DNA of 64,000 bases from Lachnospiraceae bacterium. Lineage in GTDB: Bacteria > Bacillota > Clostridia > Lachnospirales > Lachnospiraceae. The DNA is taken from contig JAFUJA010000014.1 of NCBI GenBank assembly GCA_017473905.1, positions 62,001-126,000 of the forward strand, given 5' to 3'. Under the pieces are notes generated by a model. It saw nothing but the letters and a program-made list of their open reading frames with translations. It did not search any database and was not told the DNA's origin. This document shows, one piece after another, positions 38,279 through 47,948 of the stretch (positions are counted from its first letter, which is position 1; each line of letters starts with the position of its first letter). A program made the position numbers and the translations under genes.

Positions 38279-40636
38279 ATGAAGACAGAAAGAACAAACA
38301 AAATGCATTTCCTGAAAAGCAGCATGTTATGTTTGCTTACAGTTCTGCTTGCCTGTGCTTTTTTAGGCGGATGTAAGCCTGATGAAACAGAGGACCGCTT
38401 TGATGTGGAAATGACCTATGGCTACGGAAATGTTTTGGAATATGGAAAGGATGCACCTTTTCATATCAGTGTTACCAATAACGGAGATGACTTCGAAGGT
38501 GTGGTACAGCTGATTGTACCGACCCAGGACGGAAATAAAATGTACGGTAAGGAGTTTTCCATTTCCAAGGGTAGTAAAAAGCAGGTGGAACTCGTGGGCT
38601 CCGTCAACAGAAATCATGATAAAATCTGTGTCCGTATCGTGGATAAAAAAGACAATGTCATTTTCACCAAGGAAGTTCGTTGTAATGTTTCTCAGCAGTA
38701 TTCTGCCATCAATGTGGGCATTCTGAGTGACGATTATTCCGCATTGGGATACATGGACCAGCAGCAGCTTCTTTTTTATACAGAGCTTCATACGGAAATT
38801 TTTGAATTGAACAAGGATACGCTGCCTTCTGAAAAGAATGCTCTTGAAATGCTGGATGTTATTGTTATTTCCGACTTCAGTACGGATACTCTGAGTGATG
38901 AGCAGTTAAAAGCCATCGGTGTATGGGTAAGCGAAGGCGGCCTTCTTATGGTGGGCACGGGAAGTACCCATAATAAAACACTTTCCAAGTTAAACGGTAA
39001 TTTGTTGGATATTACCGTTGGTTCTCTTGAAAAGAAGAATACCAAATTCGGTCTTACACTTGCGGATTTTAACGGACTTGCAGCACAGGCGGGAGCCAGT
39101 CTTCAGACGTATGCAGACCCGTATTCCGATTATAACTACAATTCATTTTTTGAAGGATATTTTACGGATAATTATGACAGTTTAAAACAGGCGTATGCAG
39201 ATTCCTATAAGGCTGACTGGGACGGAGATGTAAATACTGATTACGATGCGGCATCTCTGTACGGAAGCTTCTATTACTACTGTTATGAAAAGTACTATTA
39301 TGATGTGTATATTCCTACCATATATTCGGGACTTTTCCAGGTTAGCGGTACGGATGCGCTTCCTTACGTAAATGCGGATGTGCTTTCTTTATCAGGCGCA
39401 CTTCCCTCCAATCCCACTACGGAAATTTACTGGGGTGAAACCGCCGGTGATCCTTATGAACTTGCTTATGTTTCCAAAGTAGGCTTTGGTCATACGGTTG
39501 TAGCGGGAATAGATTTTACCAAGAATCCGCTTCCTAATTATGAAGGAAATTCATTGCTTTTTATTTACTTTTTGGAGAAGTATGTAGGAAGCAGATGCTA
39601 TGAGGATTATTCCAACGGTTCATACTATTACTACGATGACCCTGCGAAGAGTTTAAAATCCAGTCTGGCAGACGGTCTGGCAGCAGCACAGGTTCCTCCC
39701 GTGCTTTTATACGGTTTGCTGATTGTTATATTCCTGATTACGGTGATTGTTTTCTACTTCATCATGTTAAAAAAGAAAAAGAGCATCCGCCTTTGGTTCT
39801 GGTATCCGGTGCTTGCGTTGGGATTTGGTATTATTATTTACTGTCTTGGTTTTTCAACAAGACTGTTCAGACCCGTAATCAACAGCGTCAGCTTCGTTAC
39901 CCCTTACGGTAGCATGACAAGCCGTCTTACCGCCCTTTCCGTAACGGTGCCCAGAAATAAAGAATATAAAATCGCTTTCCCCAAGGACAGCAATATATCT
40001 TTTTATGAGGAGTATGATTACTGGTACGGCAGCGACGATGAAAATATATATGATACATATGAAGTTGGTCTGGTTTCCGGCTATGAGGATTCCATGGTTT
40101 ATTTCAATGATATGACTGCATTGGAAAGCCGTACCATGATGCTCTCGGATGCTTATGTGGCTTCTTCCGGCATTGATATTTCTTACAATGGATGGGATTA
40201 CAGTGTAACCAATCATTATGACTGTGATTTGGAAGCTGCGTTCTTTTACTATGACGGCAAGCTGTACTATATCGGCGACTTTGCCAAGGGAGAAACCAAA
40301 ACCCTTACAGAGTATGAATATAGCGGATATTATTCCGTTGTTTCCGATATCCGCAGTGAATATACTTCCGAGAATATCGCAAAAGAAATCGGTTGTTTCT
40401 TCTTGGGAAGCATTCTTCCGGTTTTCGATGATTTTTATGTTGCCAATCAGGCGTTGTCCGCTTATGACGATCTGTTTTACAATGTAAGCCAGAATGATGA
40501 ATTTATCTTCGGCGGTGTATGTACACAGGAGTCAGTGGATGAGTTCCAGTCCTCTACCAACTACAGAGAGAGAAGCGTGGAACTGATTTATATTCAGGAC
40601 AATGTGAATTCAATTATCCAAAAAGCAGGAAATTAG
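38279..40636 (+). CDS. Tyr-rich lipoprotein with glutamine-amidotransferase-like domain and two membrane helices
   Basis: The 785-residue product has a lipoprotein signal ending in LGGC (Cys32) and a beta-sandwich (about 40-140). A region like the GATase1 fold of BatA-type accessory proteins follows (ISDFSTDTLSDEQ and WVSEGGLLMVGTG, about 196-230). Next comes a Tyr/Asp-rich segment (about 270-345), two membrane helices (about 474-497 and 505-525) and a second outside domain. No catalytic triad is evident. It lies 30 nt after the anti-sigma gene and 18 nt before the ABC ATPase, so it probably works with that transporter. Confidence 0.68.
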   Translation: MKTERTNKMHFLKSSMLCLLTVLLACAFLGGCKPDETEDRFDVEMTYGYGNVLEYGKDAPFHISVTNNGDDFEGVVQLIVPTQDGNKMYGKEFSISKGSKKQVELVGSVNRNHDKICVRIVDKKDNVIFTKEVRCNVSQQYSAINVGILSDDYSALGYMDQQQLLFYTELHTEIFELNKDTLPSEKNALEMLDVIVISDFSTDTLSDEQLKAIGVWVSEGGLLMVGTGSTHNKTLSKLNGNLLDITVGSLEKKNTKFGLTLADFNGLAAQAGASLQTYADPYSDYNYNSFFEGYFTDNYDSLKQAYADSYKADWDGDVNTDYDAASLYGSFYYYCYEKYYYDVYIPTIYSGLFQVSGTDALPYVNADVLSLSGALPSNPTTEIYWGETAGDPYELAYVSKVGFGHTVVAGIDFTKNPLPNYEGNSLLFIYFLEKYVGSRCYEDYSNGSYYYYDDPAKSLKSSLADGLAAAQVPPVLLYGLLIVIFLITVIVFYFIMLKKKKSIRLWFWYPVLALGFGIIIYCLGFSTRLFRPVINSVSFVTPYGSMTSRLTALSVTVPRNKEYKIAFPKDSNISFYEEYDYWYGSDDENIYDTYEVGLVSGYEDSMVYFNDMTALESRTMMLSDAYVASSGIDISYNGWDYSVTNHYDCDLEAAFFYYDGKLYYIGDFAKGETKTLTEYEYSGYYSVVSDIRSEYTSENIAKEIGCFFLGSILPVFDDFYVANQALSAYDDLFYNVSQNDEFIFGGVCTQESVDEFQSSTNYRERSVELIYIQDNVNSIIQKAGN

Positions 40637-40654
40637 AAAGGACAGAGAAGACCA

Positions 40655-41608
40655 ATGTTAAAGATTAATCATTTATACAAAAACTACGGTCGGTTTCTGG
40701 CCGTTAACGATTTGAACTTACATGTTGAAAAAGGAGAACTGTTCGGTTTCGTAGGTGCCAACGGTGCAGGTAAAACCACTACCATGCGAATCTGCGTGGG
40801 ACTTTTGGGGGCCACCTCCGGACAGGTGCTTATTGATGGTGAGGATGTTCTTTCCAATCATGACCTTTTAAGCCGTAAAATCGGCTATGTACCGGACTTT
40901 TTCGGCGTATACAGCAGCTTCAGCGCAATGGAATATCTGGAGTTTTTCGCTTCTACATACGGAATCAGGGGAGCGGAAGCAGAAGTTTTATGTAAGGATC
41001 TTTTAGACCTTGTAAAACTTTCCCATAAGGCAGACGCGGATGTAAACGGTCTTTCCAGAGGTATGAAACAGAGAATGTGCCTGGCAAGAGCTTTGGTGCA
41101 CAATCCGGATATTTTATTCCTTGACGAGCCTGCCAGTGGTCTGGACCCGAAGGCAAGATTTGAATTAAAAGAAATTCTGAAAAATCTTTCTTCCATGGGC
41201 AAAACCATTGTAATCAGTTCCCACATTCTGCCCGAACTGGCAGAAATGTGTACCAGTATCGGAATCATTGATAAGGGACAGATGATGTTAAAGGGAACCA
41301 TAGATGAAATTCACCGTGCTGCTTCCGCAGCAAGTCCTTTGCTGGTAACGGTTGATGACGAATCCATTGATGCTGCGTTTGAAGTGTTAAAACAGATTCC
41401 CGTGGTGCAGCAGGTGTCTTCACAGGGAAGTCTTATGAAGGTGGTAATTACCGGCGGAAAAGAAGATGAGAAGGCAATTCTTGCTTCACTTCTTCAGAAT
41501 GATATTTCAGTTTATTCCTTTACCCGTCAGGACGGAAGTCTTGAAAGTCTCTTCATGGATATTGTGGGCAGACGTAAAAATGAGAATGTCCGGGGAGGTG
41601 TACAATGA
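40655..41608 (+). CDS. ABC transporter ATP-binding protein
   Basis: This 317-residue ATPase has Walker A GANGAGKT (34-41), signature LSRGMKQR (134-141), Walker B ILFLDEP (154-160) and a C-terminal extension (about 215-310) as in ABC-2-type exporters. It overlaps its permease by 4 nt. Members beside MoxR/vWA gene clusters resemble the Gld/Nos-type transporters that serve surface assembly. The substrate is unknown. Confidence 0.93.
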   Translation: MLKINHLYKNYGRFLAVNDLNLHVEKGELFGFVGANGAGKTTTMRICVGLLGATSGQVLIDGEDVLSNHDLLSRKIGYVPDFFGVYSSFSAMEYLEFFASTYGIRGAEAEVLCKDLLDLVKLSHKADADVNGLSRGMKQRMCLARALVHNPDILFLDEPASGLDPKARFELKEILKNLSSMGKTIVISSHILPELAEMCTSIGIIDKGQMMLKGTIDEIHRAASAASPLLVTVDDESIDAAFEVLKQIPVVQQVSSQGSLMKVVITGGKEDEKAILASLLQNDISVYSFTRQDGSLESLFMDIVGRRKNENVRGGVQ

Positions 41609-42579
41609 AACCTTTTGAAGTAAAAAACGCAGTATTGCGTAAAGATATGATTTTGGATATGAAACGCCCCAAGATTATGATTATTATGATTATTTTTAAT
41701 CTGATTCTGGGATGTGTGCTGTTACCCGTTTTGATTGCTTTCCCCATCGTTGGTCTTGCAGCAGGGGAAATCAGCTATAAAGTCATGGTGTATTTCTTTA
41801 TTGCACTGGTATGGATAGAATGTATCGCTATTATATTCCTTGCGCCGGCGCTAACCGCGGGATGTATATCCATAGAGAAGGAGAGGCAGACGCTGGAAGT
41901 ACTGCTTACCACAAGCATGACACCCTGGCAGATTGTAACAGGTAAATATCTTTCTGCAATCTACCTGGTAATCATGTTAATTATTTCCAGTATTCCCACG
42001 TTATTTACCGTATTTATTTACGGTGGTATTTCCATCTGGCAGATGCTCCAGATTCTTGCAATTCTGGTTACCACAACATTTTTTATTGCATCTTTTGGTG
42101 TATTTTTCTCTGCCATGTTAAAAAATACCATCCTTTCCGTTATCCTTACCTACATTACCGTAGGAGCGGTGTTAAGCATAACTTTTATGCTTGCATTCGG
42201 CGGCATGGGTGTTACCGCACTTGTGAATGAAATGATTACGGATTATATGTATGATGTGTACTATATCAAAGTAGAAAATGTACTTTGCGGAGATCCCTTT
42301 ATTTTTATCTTGTGGTTAAATCCGCTGGTTACTCTTTTTGACGGTGTGGGTCAGGTGTTCGGATATGCAGACGCCGGAAACGGTATTGCTGATTTGCCGA
42401 TATATACCCATTTTACGGATAAAAATATCCTGTTAAATATGTGGACGATTTTATCCATTGTAAGTCAGGGCCTTGTAACCTTCCTTTTGTTGAAGGCTTC
42501 TGCATTCTTTTTAAAACCCGTAAAGAAGCAGAAAAAGGGGAAAAAGGCAAAAAAAACCCAAAAAGCTATAACAGCTTAG
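41605..42579 (+). CDS. ABC-2 type transporter permease
   Basis: This 324-residue protein has about six membrane segments and the ABC-2 pattern, including an amphipathic stretch ISIEKERQTLEVLLTTSMTP that precedes the coupling region, cited by its block EKERQTLEVLLTT. A Lys-rich C-terminus ends it. It forms an exporter with the overlapping ATPase gene. No binding protein is nearby, except that the upstream lipoprotein could serve as a partner. Confidence 0.88.
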   Translation: MKPFEVKNAVLRKDMILDMKRPKIMIIMIIFNLILGCVLLPVLIAFPIVGLAAGEISYKVMVYFFIALVWIECIAIIFLAPALTAGCISIEKERQTLEVLLTTSMTPWQIVTGKYLSAIYLVIMLIISSIPTLFTVFIYGGISIWQMLQILAILVTTTFFIASFGVFFSAMLKNTILSVILTYITVGAVLSITFMLAFGGMGVTALVNEMITDYMYDVYYIKVENVLCGDPFIFILWLNPLVTLFDGVGQVFGYADAGNGIADLPIYTHFTDKNILLNMWTILSIVSQGLVTFLLLKASAFFLKPVKKQKKGKKAKKTQKAITA

Positions 42580-42602
42580 TTGTAAGATAAGGAGGATTCC
42601 GG

Positions 42603-44231
42603 ATGGAACAGGATCGTTTTATTTTAGATTTTATAAAAAAAGTCAGAAAACGGCTTTGCCGGAATATATGGGTCAAAACCATGCTTTGGGCATTTTTTGC
42701 AGGTATGGTTGTGTGGGGGATTTTTAATACCATCGGTCTGATTGTACCTTTTTATTATTATATGGTGTGGGGGCTTCTTGCCCTGGTGCTGTCTTTGGTT
42801 GTGGGATGTTTTATGGCGATGCGTAAATATCCCAACCTGAAGAAGACTGCCCTTGCCATTGATGAAAAGGGATTAAAGGAAAGAGTAACAACTTCTTATG
42901 AGCTTTCCGGTAAACATGACCCGTATGCGTCGATTTTAAAGAAGGACACCATTCATCAGATTCGGAATATGCCGGTTAAAAAGGCATTTCCTCTTCATGT
43001 AAAAAAGAAGGTGTATCTGTGTCTTTTCCTTTCGCTTATGTTTGTTGTCAGCACGGCTATGTTTCCTGCAAAAACCAAGGATTTAGCCAGAGAACAACAT
43101 GAAATCCAGCAGGCTGCGGATGAAAGTCTGGAAAAAATGGAAGAAATGGTGGAAGAGATAGTGGAGAAGTATGAGCTTACCGATGCCCAGAAGGAAGCCT
43201 TGGAGAAACTTCTGGAAGAGGCTGAGCAGGAATTAAAAGAAATCACCAATATGGAAGAACTTGCTAAGGCGGAGGAGCGTTTTAAGAGCAAACTGGAACA
43301 GCAGTTCTCAGAACCTTTAGAGCGTAAAGCTGAAGCGGAAGCCATTAAAAAGGCAGTGGAAAAGGCTGAAGAGAACGGCATTACAGAGGAAGAAAAAGAA
43401 GAACTTTCCGAGCAGTTAAAGAAGACGACGGAGCAGGCCAAATCCGATGAACTGCAGCGTATTGCGGAGCAGATGCAGGAGGAACTTCAGGAAAACGGTC
43501 AGATTTCACCTGAAACACAGCAGGCACTGGAAAATTATATTCAGAATAATCAGCCCGGTAGCAGTCAACAGGGCGGCCAGCAAGGTGGCCAGCAAGGTGG
43601 TCAGCAAGGCGGCCAACAAGGCGGCCAGCAAGGTGGCCAGCAAGGTGGTCAACAGGGCGGCCAGCAAGGTGGCCAGCAGGGCGGCCAGCAAGGTGGTCAG
43701 CAGGGCGGCCAGCAGGGTGGCCAGCAAGGCGGTCAGCAAGGTGGTCAGCAAGGTGGTCAGCAAGGTGGTCAGCAAGGTGGCCAGCAAGGCGGCCAGCAAG
43801 GCGGTCAGCAAGGTGGTCAACAGGGCGGCCAGCAAGGCGGCCAACAAGGTGGTCAGCAAGGTGGCCAGCAGGGCGGTCAGAATGGCGGTCAGCAAGGTGG
43901 CCAGCAGGGCGGTCAGAATGGCGGCGGAACCGGCTGGGATGATGGCAGCAATTACGGTGTTGAACAGAAAAACAACAGCAGTGGAGAACGTGTTATGGTT
44001 CCCGAAAGTGAGCTTCCTTATAACGAAACACTTACCGGTCAGGCAAACAGCAACGGCGAGTCTACATTAAGCAGAACGGATAATCCTTATGCATGGCGGG
44101 GAAATTCCGTAGAATACGGTGCTGTAGTAGGTGAGTATGCCAATAAGGCTTACAACAGCTTGCAAAGCAGCAAATTGCCGGATTCCATGAAATCTTTAAT
44201 CAGGGATTATTTCTCCCAGTTAAGCGAATAA
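42603..44231 (+). CDS. Membrane protein with coiled coil and long GGQQ repeat
   Basis: This 542-residue protein has two membrane helices near the N-terminus (about 21-48 and 50-73) and a third (about 136-156). An acidic coiled coil follows (about 160-310), then 29 tandem GGQ(Q/N) units (324-439), and a globular tail ending in MKSLIRDYFSQLSE. The N-terminal part and tail recall DUF4175-like proteins found in MoxR/vWA operons. The GGQQ tract should be disordered and flexible. It sits 25 nt before moxR. Confidence 0.7.
   Translation: MEQDRFILDFIKKVRKRLCRNIWVKTMLWAFFAGMVVWGIFNTIGLIVPFYYYMVWGLLALVLSLVVGCFMAMRKYPNLKKTALAIDEKGLKERVTTSYELSGKHDPYASILKKDTIHQIRNMPVKKAFPLHVKKKVYLCLFLSLMFVVSTAMFPAKTKDLAREQHEIQQAADESLEKMEEMVEEIVEKYELTDAQKEALEKLLEEAEQELKEITNMEELAKAEERFKSKLEQQFSEPLERKAEAEAIKKAVEKAEENGITEEEKEELSEQLKKTTEQAKSDELQRIAEQMQEELQENGQISPETQQALENYIQNNQPGSSQQGGQQGGQQGGQQGGQQGGQQGGQQGGQQGGQQGGQQGGQQGGQQGGQQGGQQGGQQGGQQGGQQGGQQGGQQGGQQGGQQGGQQGGQQGGQQGGQQGGQQGGQNGGQQGGQQGGQNGGGTGWDDGSNYGVEQKNNSSGERVMVPESELPYNETLTGQANSNGESTLSRTDNPYAWRGNSVEYGAVVGEYANKAYNSLQSSKLPDSMKSLIRDYFSQLSE
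43572..43919 (+). repeat. 12-bp tandem repeat, 29 units, encoding GGQ(Q/N)
   Basis: The unit GGYGGYCARCAR (Y = C/T, R = A/G) is repeated 29 times in frame. The synonymous variants recur in blocks, a sign of slippage or unequal crossing-over. The repeat number is likely to vary between strains and is vulnerable to assembly error. Confidence 0.92.
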
Positions 44232-44256
44232 AATACCCGATGGGGTGGAGGTTAAA

Positions 44257-45237
44257 ATGATTCAAAACGAAAATGAATTAAGAGATATGACAGCAAAAAT
44301 AAATGCAGCTGAAGCAGAAATCGGTAAAGCAATTATCGGTCAGAAAGCTGTAATCCGTCAGGTTCTTTATGCAATGCTTTCCGGCGGAAACGTACTTTTG
44401 GAAGGTGTGCCCGGTCTTGGTAAAACACAGCTGGTAAAAACCATCGCTTCTGTTTGCTCCATGGATTTTTCACGTATCCAGTTTACACCGGATTTAATGC
44501 CTGCAGACGTTACAGGTACCAATTTAATTGTAAAAGAAGACGGACAGAATGTATTCCGTTTCCAGAAGGGACCTGTATTTGCAAACCTTCTGCTTGCGGA
44601 CGAAATTAACCGTGCTACACCGAAAACACAGTCTGCATTGCTGGAGGCCATGCAGGAGCATACTGTAACCGTGGGTACGGAAACCTATCGTCTGGAAGAG
44701 CCTTTTATGGTACTGGCAACCCAGAACCCTATCGAAAACGAGGGTACTTATCCTCTTCCGGAAGCGCAGCTTGACCGTTTCCTTTTTAAGATTCAGGTGG
44801 ATTTTCCTACCCTTGCGGAATTAAAGGAAATTATGGATATTACAGTTACCAATAAGAAAGTTGATTTGCAGCCTGTTTTAAACGGCAATGACATTATTAA
44901 TATCCGTAGTGTTATCCGGGATTTACCTATTGCAGAACCTGTTGCGGAATACGCACTTAAAATTGTTGTGGCAACACATCCGGAAGTACCCGGCGCAACC
45001 GATTATGTGAAGAAATACATCACCTGCGGTGCCAGCCCCAGAGCTGCCCAGGCAATCTATCAGACTGCCCGCGCGAAAGCTTTTATGGAAGGTCGCTTCA
45101 ATGTATCTTTCGAGGATATCCAGACTGTTGCACTTCCTGCATTGCGTCATCGTGTGGTTCTCGGATTTGAAGCCATTGCAGACGGTATCAGTGCAGATGA
45201 AGTCATTAAGGGTATTATTTCTCAGGTGAGTAAATAA
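44257..45237 (+). CDS. MoxR-family AAA+ ATPase
   Basis: This 326-residue AAA+ chaperone is thought to assemble or activate vWA-containing surface complexes. I start at ATG 44257, five bases after GGAGG, rather than the GTG at 44245. Walker A is GVPGLGKT (50-57), Walker B is LLLADEINR (about 111-119) and sensor 1 lies in LATQNPIENEGTYPLPEAQLDRF (blocks ATQNP and EAQLDRF). DUF58 and vWA genes follow directly, the classic MoxR arrangement. Confidence 0.94.
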   Translation: MIQNENELRDMTAKINAAEAEIGKAIIGQKAVIRQVLYAMLSGGNVLLEGVPGLGKTQLVKTIASVCSMDFSRIQFTPDLMPADVTGTNLIVKEDGQNVFRFQKGPVFANLLLADEINRATPKTQSALLEAMQEHTVTVGTETYRLEEPFMVLATQNPIENEGTYPLPEAQLDRFLFKIQVDFPTLAELKEIMDITVTNKKVDLQPVLNGNDIINIRSVIRDLPIAEPVAEYALKIVVATHPEVPGATDYVKKYITCGASPRAAQAIYQTARAKAFMEGRFNVSFEDIQTVALPALRHRVVLGFEAIADGISADEVIKGIISQVSK

Positions 45238-45251
45238 ACAGGGGACGTTAC

Positions 45252-46121
45252 ATGGAAAAAATATTTGATGGAGAGTTTTATTCCAAATTACATAAACTTC
45301 GTATGTCCATCTCCATGCATCTTGCCGCAGGTATGAGCGGCGGCAGAAAGTCCAATGCAAAAGGAAATTCCGTGGAATTTTCCGATTTCCGAGAATACCG
45401 TCTGGGAGACGACTTCCGACGAGTGGACTGGAATGCTTACGGCCGGTTTGACAAGCTTTTTATAAAGCTTTTTATGGAGGAAAAAGAAGGTATCTTCAAC
45501 CTTTTTCTGGATACCAGTAAATCCATGGACTACGGCAGTGCCCATAAAGGTGTGTGTGCCCTGCGTATTATGGGGGCGCTTTCCTATGTGGTGCTTGAAA
45601 ATACGGACAGGCTTTACCTGCATTTTATGGAGCAGGGCGGACTGACGGATGATAAAAGTTATGCGGGGCGGCAGGCGTTTCCCAAGGTAATTGAACGACT
45701 GGAGAAGGTTCAGTTTGAAGGCGCCGGGGATTTGCTTTCCAGTATTCGTCATAAATCCTTCCGTCAGCGGGGATTGTCGGTTTTGATTTCCGACGGATAT
45801 TCCCATGATCTGGAAGAAGTGTTCCGTTATATGAAATATAAAAACCAGCAGGTTGTGTTTATTCATGTACTTGCACCGGAAGAAAGAGACCCTTCCATGG
45901 AAGGAACCCTTTCTCTTGTGGACAGTGAAACCAACGGCAAAGTGCGCGTTACCATGAGCGCTACGACGCTGAAGGCATATAAAAAAACCTACGCTTCTTT
46001 TATACAGAAGCTGGAAAACATGTGTAAAAAATATTCCATTACATATATTCCCGTAAACTCTGATGCCAGTCTGGACGGTATTTTCTTCCAGGCGCTGTCC
46101 CAGATGTCAAAACGGGGTTAA
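45252..46121 (+). CDS. DUF58 protein, MoxR partner
   Basis: This 289-residue soluble protein shows the DUF58 signature: FSDFREYRLGDDFRRVDWNAYGR (blocks EYRLGDD and RRVDWN, about 39-53), then a vWA-like part LFLDTSKSMDYGS with DTSKS. The length is that of short DUF58 proteins without membrane helices. MoxR, DUF58 and vWA proteins act together in surface-protein maturation in several phyla. Gaps to both neighbours are about 15 nt. Confidence 0.92.
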   Translation: MEKIFDGEFYSKLHKLRMSISMHLAAGMSGGRKSNAKGNSVEFSDFREYRLGDDFRRVDWNAYGRFDKLFIKLFMEEKEGIFNLFLDTSKSMDYGSAHKGVCALRIMGALSYVVLENTDRLYLHFMEQGGLTDDKSYAGRQAFPKVIERLEKVQFEGAGDLLSSIRHKSFRQRGLSVLISDGYSHDLEEVFRYMKYKNQQVVFIHVLAPEERDPSMEGTLSLVDSETNGKVRVTMSATTLKAYKKTYASFIQKLENMCKKYSITYIPVNSDASLDGIFFQALSQMSKRG

Positions 46122-46136
46122 AAGCAGGAGAAAAGC

Positions 46137-47945
46137 ATGAAATTTTTATATTTATGGCCCTTATTTCTTTTGCTGCTGATACCAATTATCATTCTCATGT
46201 ATCTTTTAAAACAAAAGGCGGTGGAGACTCCGGTTTCCTCCCTTTTTCTGTGGAATGAAATGTATCACAATGCAGAGTCAAATACGCCATGGGAAAAATT
46301 GAAAAAGAACTGGCTTCTGATTTTACAGATTATTACCTTAATTGTTCTTATTCTTGCCTTGTGCTCTCCTTATTTTTTAAGTGCAGGAGCAGGTGCGGAC
46401 CATGCGGTGATTGTCATTGATAACAGTGCCAGCATGGGTACCCTGTCAGGGGAAGATGAATCAAGACTGGACAAGGCAATTGAAGAAGCGGTTACCTATG
46501 TAAGAAATCTAAAAGCAGGAACCGGTATTTCTGTTGTTTCATCTAATGAAAAGGCAGTTCTTCTTTACAGCAATGGTGAAGATAAAAGCCAGGCAATCGA
46601 CAAAATCAAAGAAATCAAAGTAAGCAATCTGGCGGGAAATGCCCACGCCGGACTGGAAATGGTCCGCTCCATGCAGACCCAGTGGGACAGCGTGGAAACG
46701 GTTTGTTTTACCGATACCAATGTTTCCATGGAAGGAATCGAGGGATATGTGATTAACATGTATGATTCCGTGGAGAATGTGTCTGTTGACTATGTTGGTC
46801 ATGGATTGAACAACGGGGAACTTGTGGTGCTTTCCAAAGTTTCCAACAACGGAAGCGAACCGGTTACTACCGACGTGAGCCTTTACGGTGGGGATAAACT
46901 TTTACAGGTAAAAACCCTGACGATGGAGGCAGGAGCCGGAGAAGTGCTTTACTTTGACGGTTTCACCACGGAAAGTGACGGAGTACGTGTGGAAGTTTCT
47001 GCTCAGGATGCATTAAAAGCAGATAATGTATGTTTCGATGTTTTATCCGACCGGAATGTGACGAAGGTTCTTTTTATGACGGAAGCAAATCTGTACCTTG
47101 AGAAGGCTCTGGGACTTGTGGAAGGCATTGAAATTACCAAGTCAACGGATATTAACGGATTCGAGGATTTTGCCAAAGACGGATATGATTTATATATTTT
47201 TGACGGCATGATTCCTGCTACCTTACCCACGGAGGGTAACATGATTATCATGAACGTGGATTCCTGCAGTGAATTTAGTTCCGTTGAGGTTTTAAACGGT
47301 GTTATGATAGAAACCGTTAATCATACCGTAACAGAGTATCTGGAAGGTCTTTCCTTCGGTGTCAGTCAGGCATATAACTATGAATTACCTGTCTGGGGAG
47401 AGAGTTTTCTCACTTCTCAGAATGATTGTGTCGGTTTTATCGGAACACGGGATGAACAGACCATTTGTGTTCTTGGATTTGACCTGCATAATTCGGACCT
47501 TCCCTTAAAAACGGAATTTCCGGTACTCGTGTATAACATTATTAACGAATGTGCTACCAATGGTCTGATCGGAGAGACCGTTTTTCAGGCAGGAGATACC
47601 GTTACCGTAAACGGTAAGCTCGATGAGGCTTTGCCGGAAGTAACATTTCCGGACGGAACCAAAAAGCAGCTGTCGGACTACCGTATGCATTTTACGGATA
47701 CGGAAGAACTTGGTATTTATTATATGAGTCAGAATACGGAAAAAGGTGAGAATATTACCGGATTTGCGGTAAATTTCCCGGTTTCCGAATCGACCGTAAC
47801 TGATATCCCCATTGTGGGAGAATCCGATGACGGAGCGGACGTGGTAAAAGATTCCGTCAGCGGAATGATGAATTTGCGTAATTGGGTAATTATTCTTGCT
47901 CTGCTCTTATTGGGAGTGGAATGGATTGCTTATCTGAGGAGATAA
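46137..47945 (+). CDS. BatA/vWA membrane protein
   Basis: This 602-residue protein has two N-terminal membrane helices (about 6-24 and 59-77), the BatA-type linker between them (VETPVSSLFLWNEM), and a vWA domain with MIDAS residues Asp95, Ser97 and Ser99 (DNSAS). A long outside region (about 200-575) and a final membrane helix (about 580-598) follow. The MIDAS is complete, so divalent-metal-dependent binding is expected. Only 3 nt separate it from the next vWA gene. Confidence 0.88.
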   Translation: MKFLYLWPLFLLLLIPIIILMYLLKQKAVETPVSSLFLWNEMYHNAESNTPWEKLKKNWLLILQIITLIVLILALCSPYFLSAGAGADHAVIVIDNSASMGTLSGEDESRLDKAIEEAVTYVRNLKAGTGISVVSSNEKAVLLYSNGEDKSQAIDKIKEIKVSNLAGNAHAGLEMVRSMQTQWDSVETVCFTDTNVSMEGIEGYVINMYDSVENVSVDYVGHGLNNGELVVLSKVSNNGSEPVTTDVSLYGGDKLLQVKTLTMEAGAGEVLYFDGFTTESDGVRVEVSAQDALKADNVCFDVLSDRNVTKVLFMTEANLYLEKALGLVEGIEITKSTDINGFEDFAKDGYDLYIFDGMIPATLPTEGNMIIMNVDSCSEFSSVEVLNGVMIETVNHTVTEYLEGLSFGVSQAYNYELPVWGESFLTSQNDCVGFIGTRDEQTICVLGFDLHNSDLPLKTEFPVLVYNIINECATNGLIGETVFQAGDTVTVNGKLDEALPEVTFPDGTKKQLSDYRMHFTDTEELGIYYMSQNTEKGENITGFAVNFPVSESTVTDIPIVGESDDGADVVKDSVSGMMNLRNWVIILALLLLGVEWIAYLRR

Positions 47946-47948
47946 AAA

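Noticed and set aside
43506..43895. Minus-strand Leu/Thr/Ala-rich ORF opposite the GGQQ repeat
   Set aside because: It is the mirror of the tandem repeat, with no ribosome binding site and no independent signal.
43572..43919. CRISPR or non-coding satellite
   Set aside because: The period is 12 bp with no spacers and stays in frame within a membrane-protein gene, so it is a coding minisatellite.
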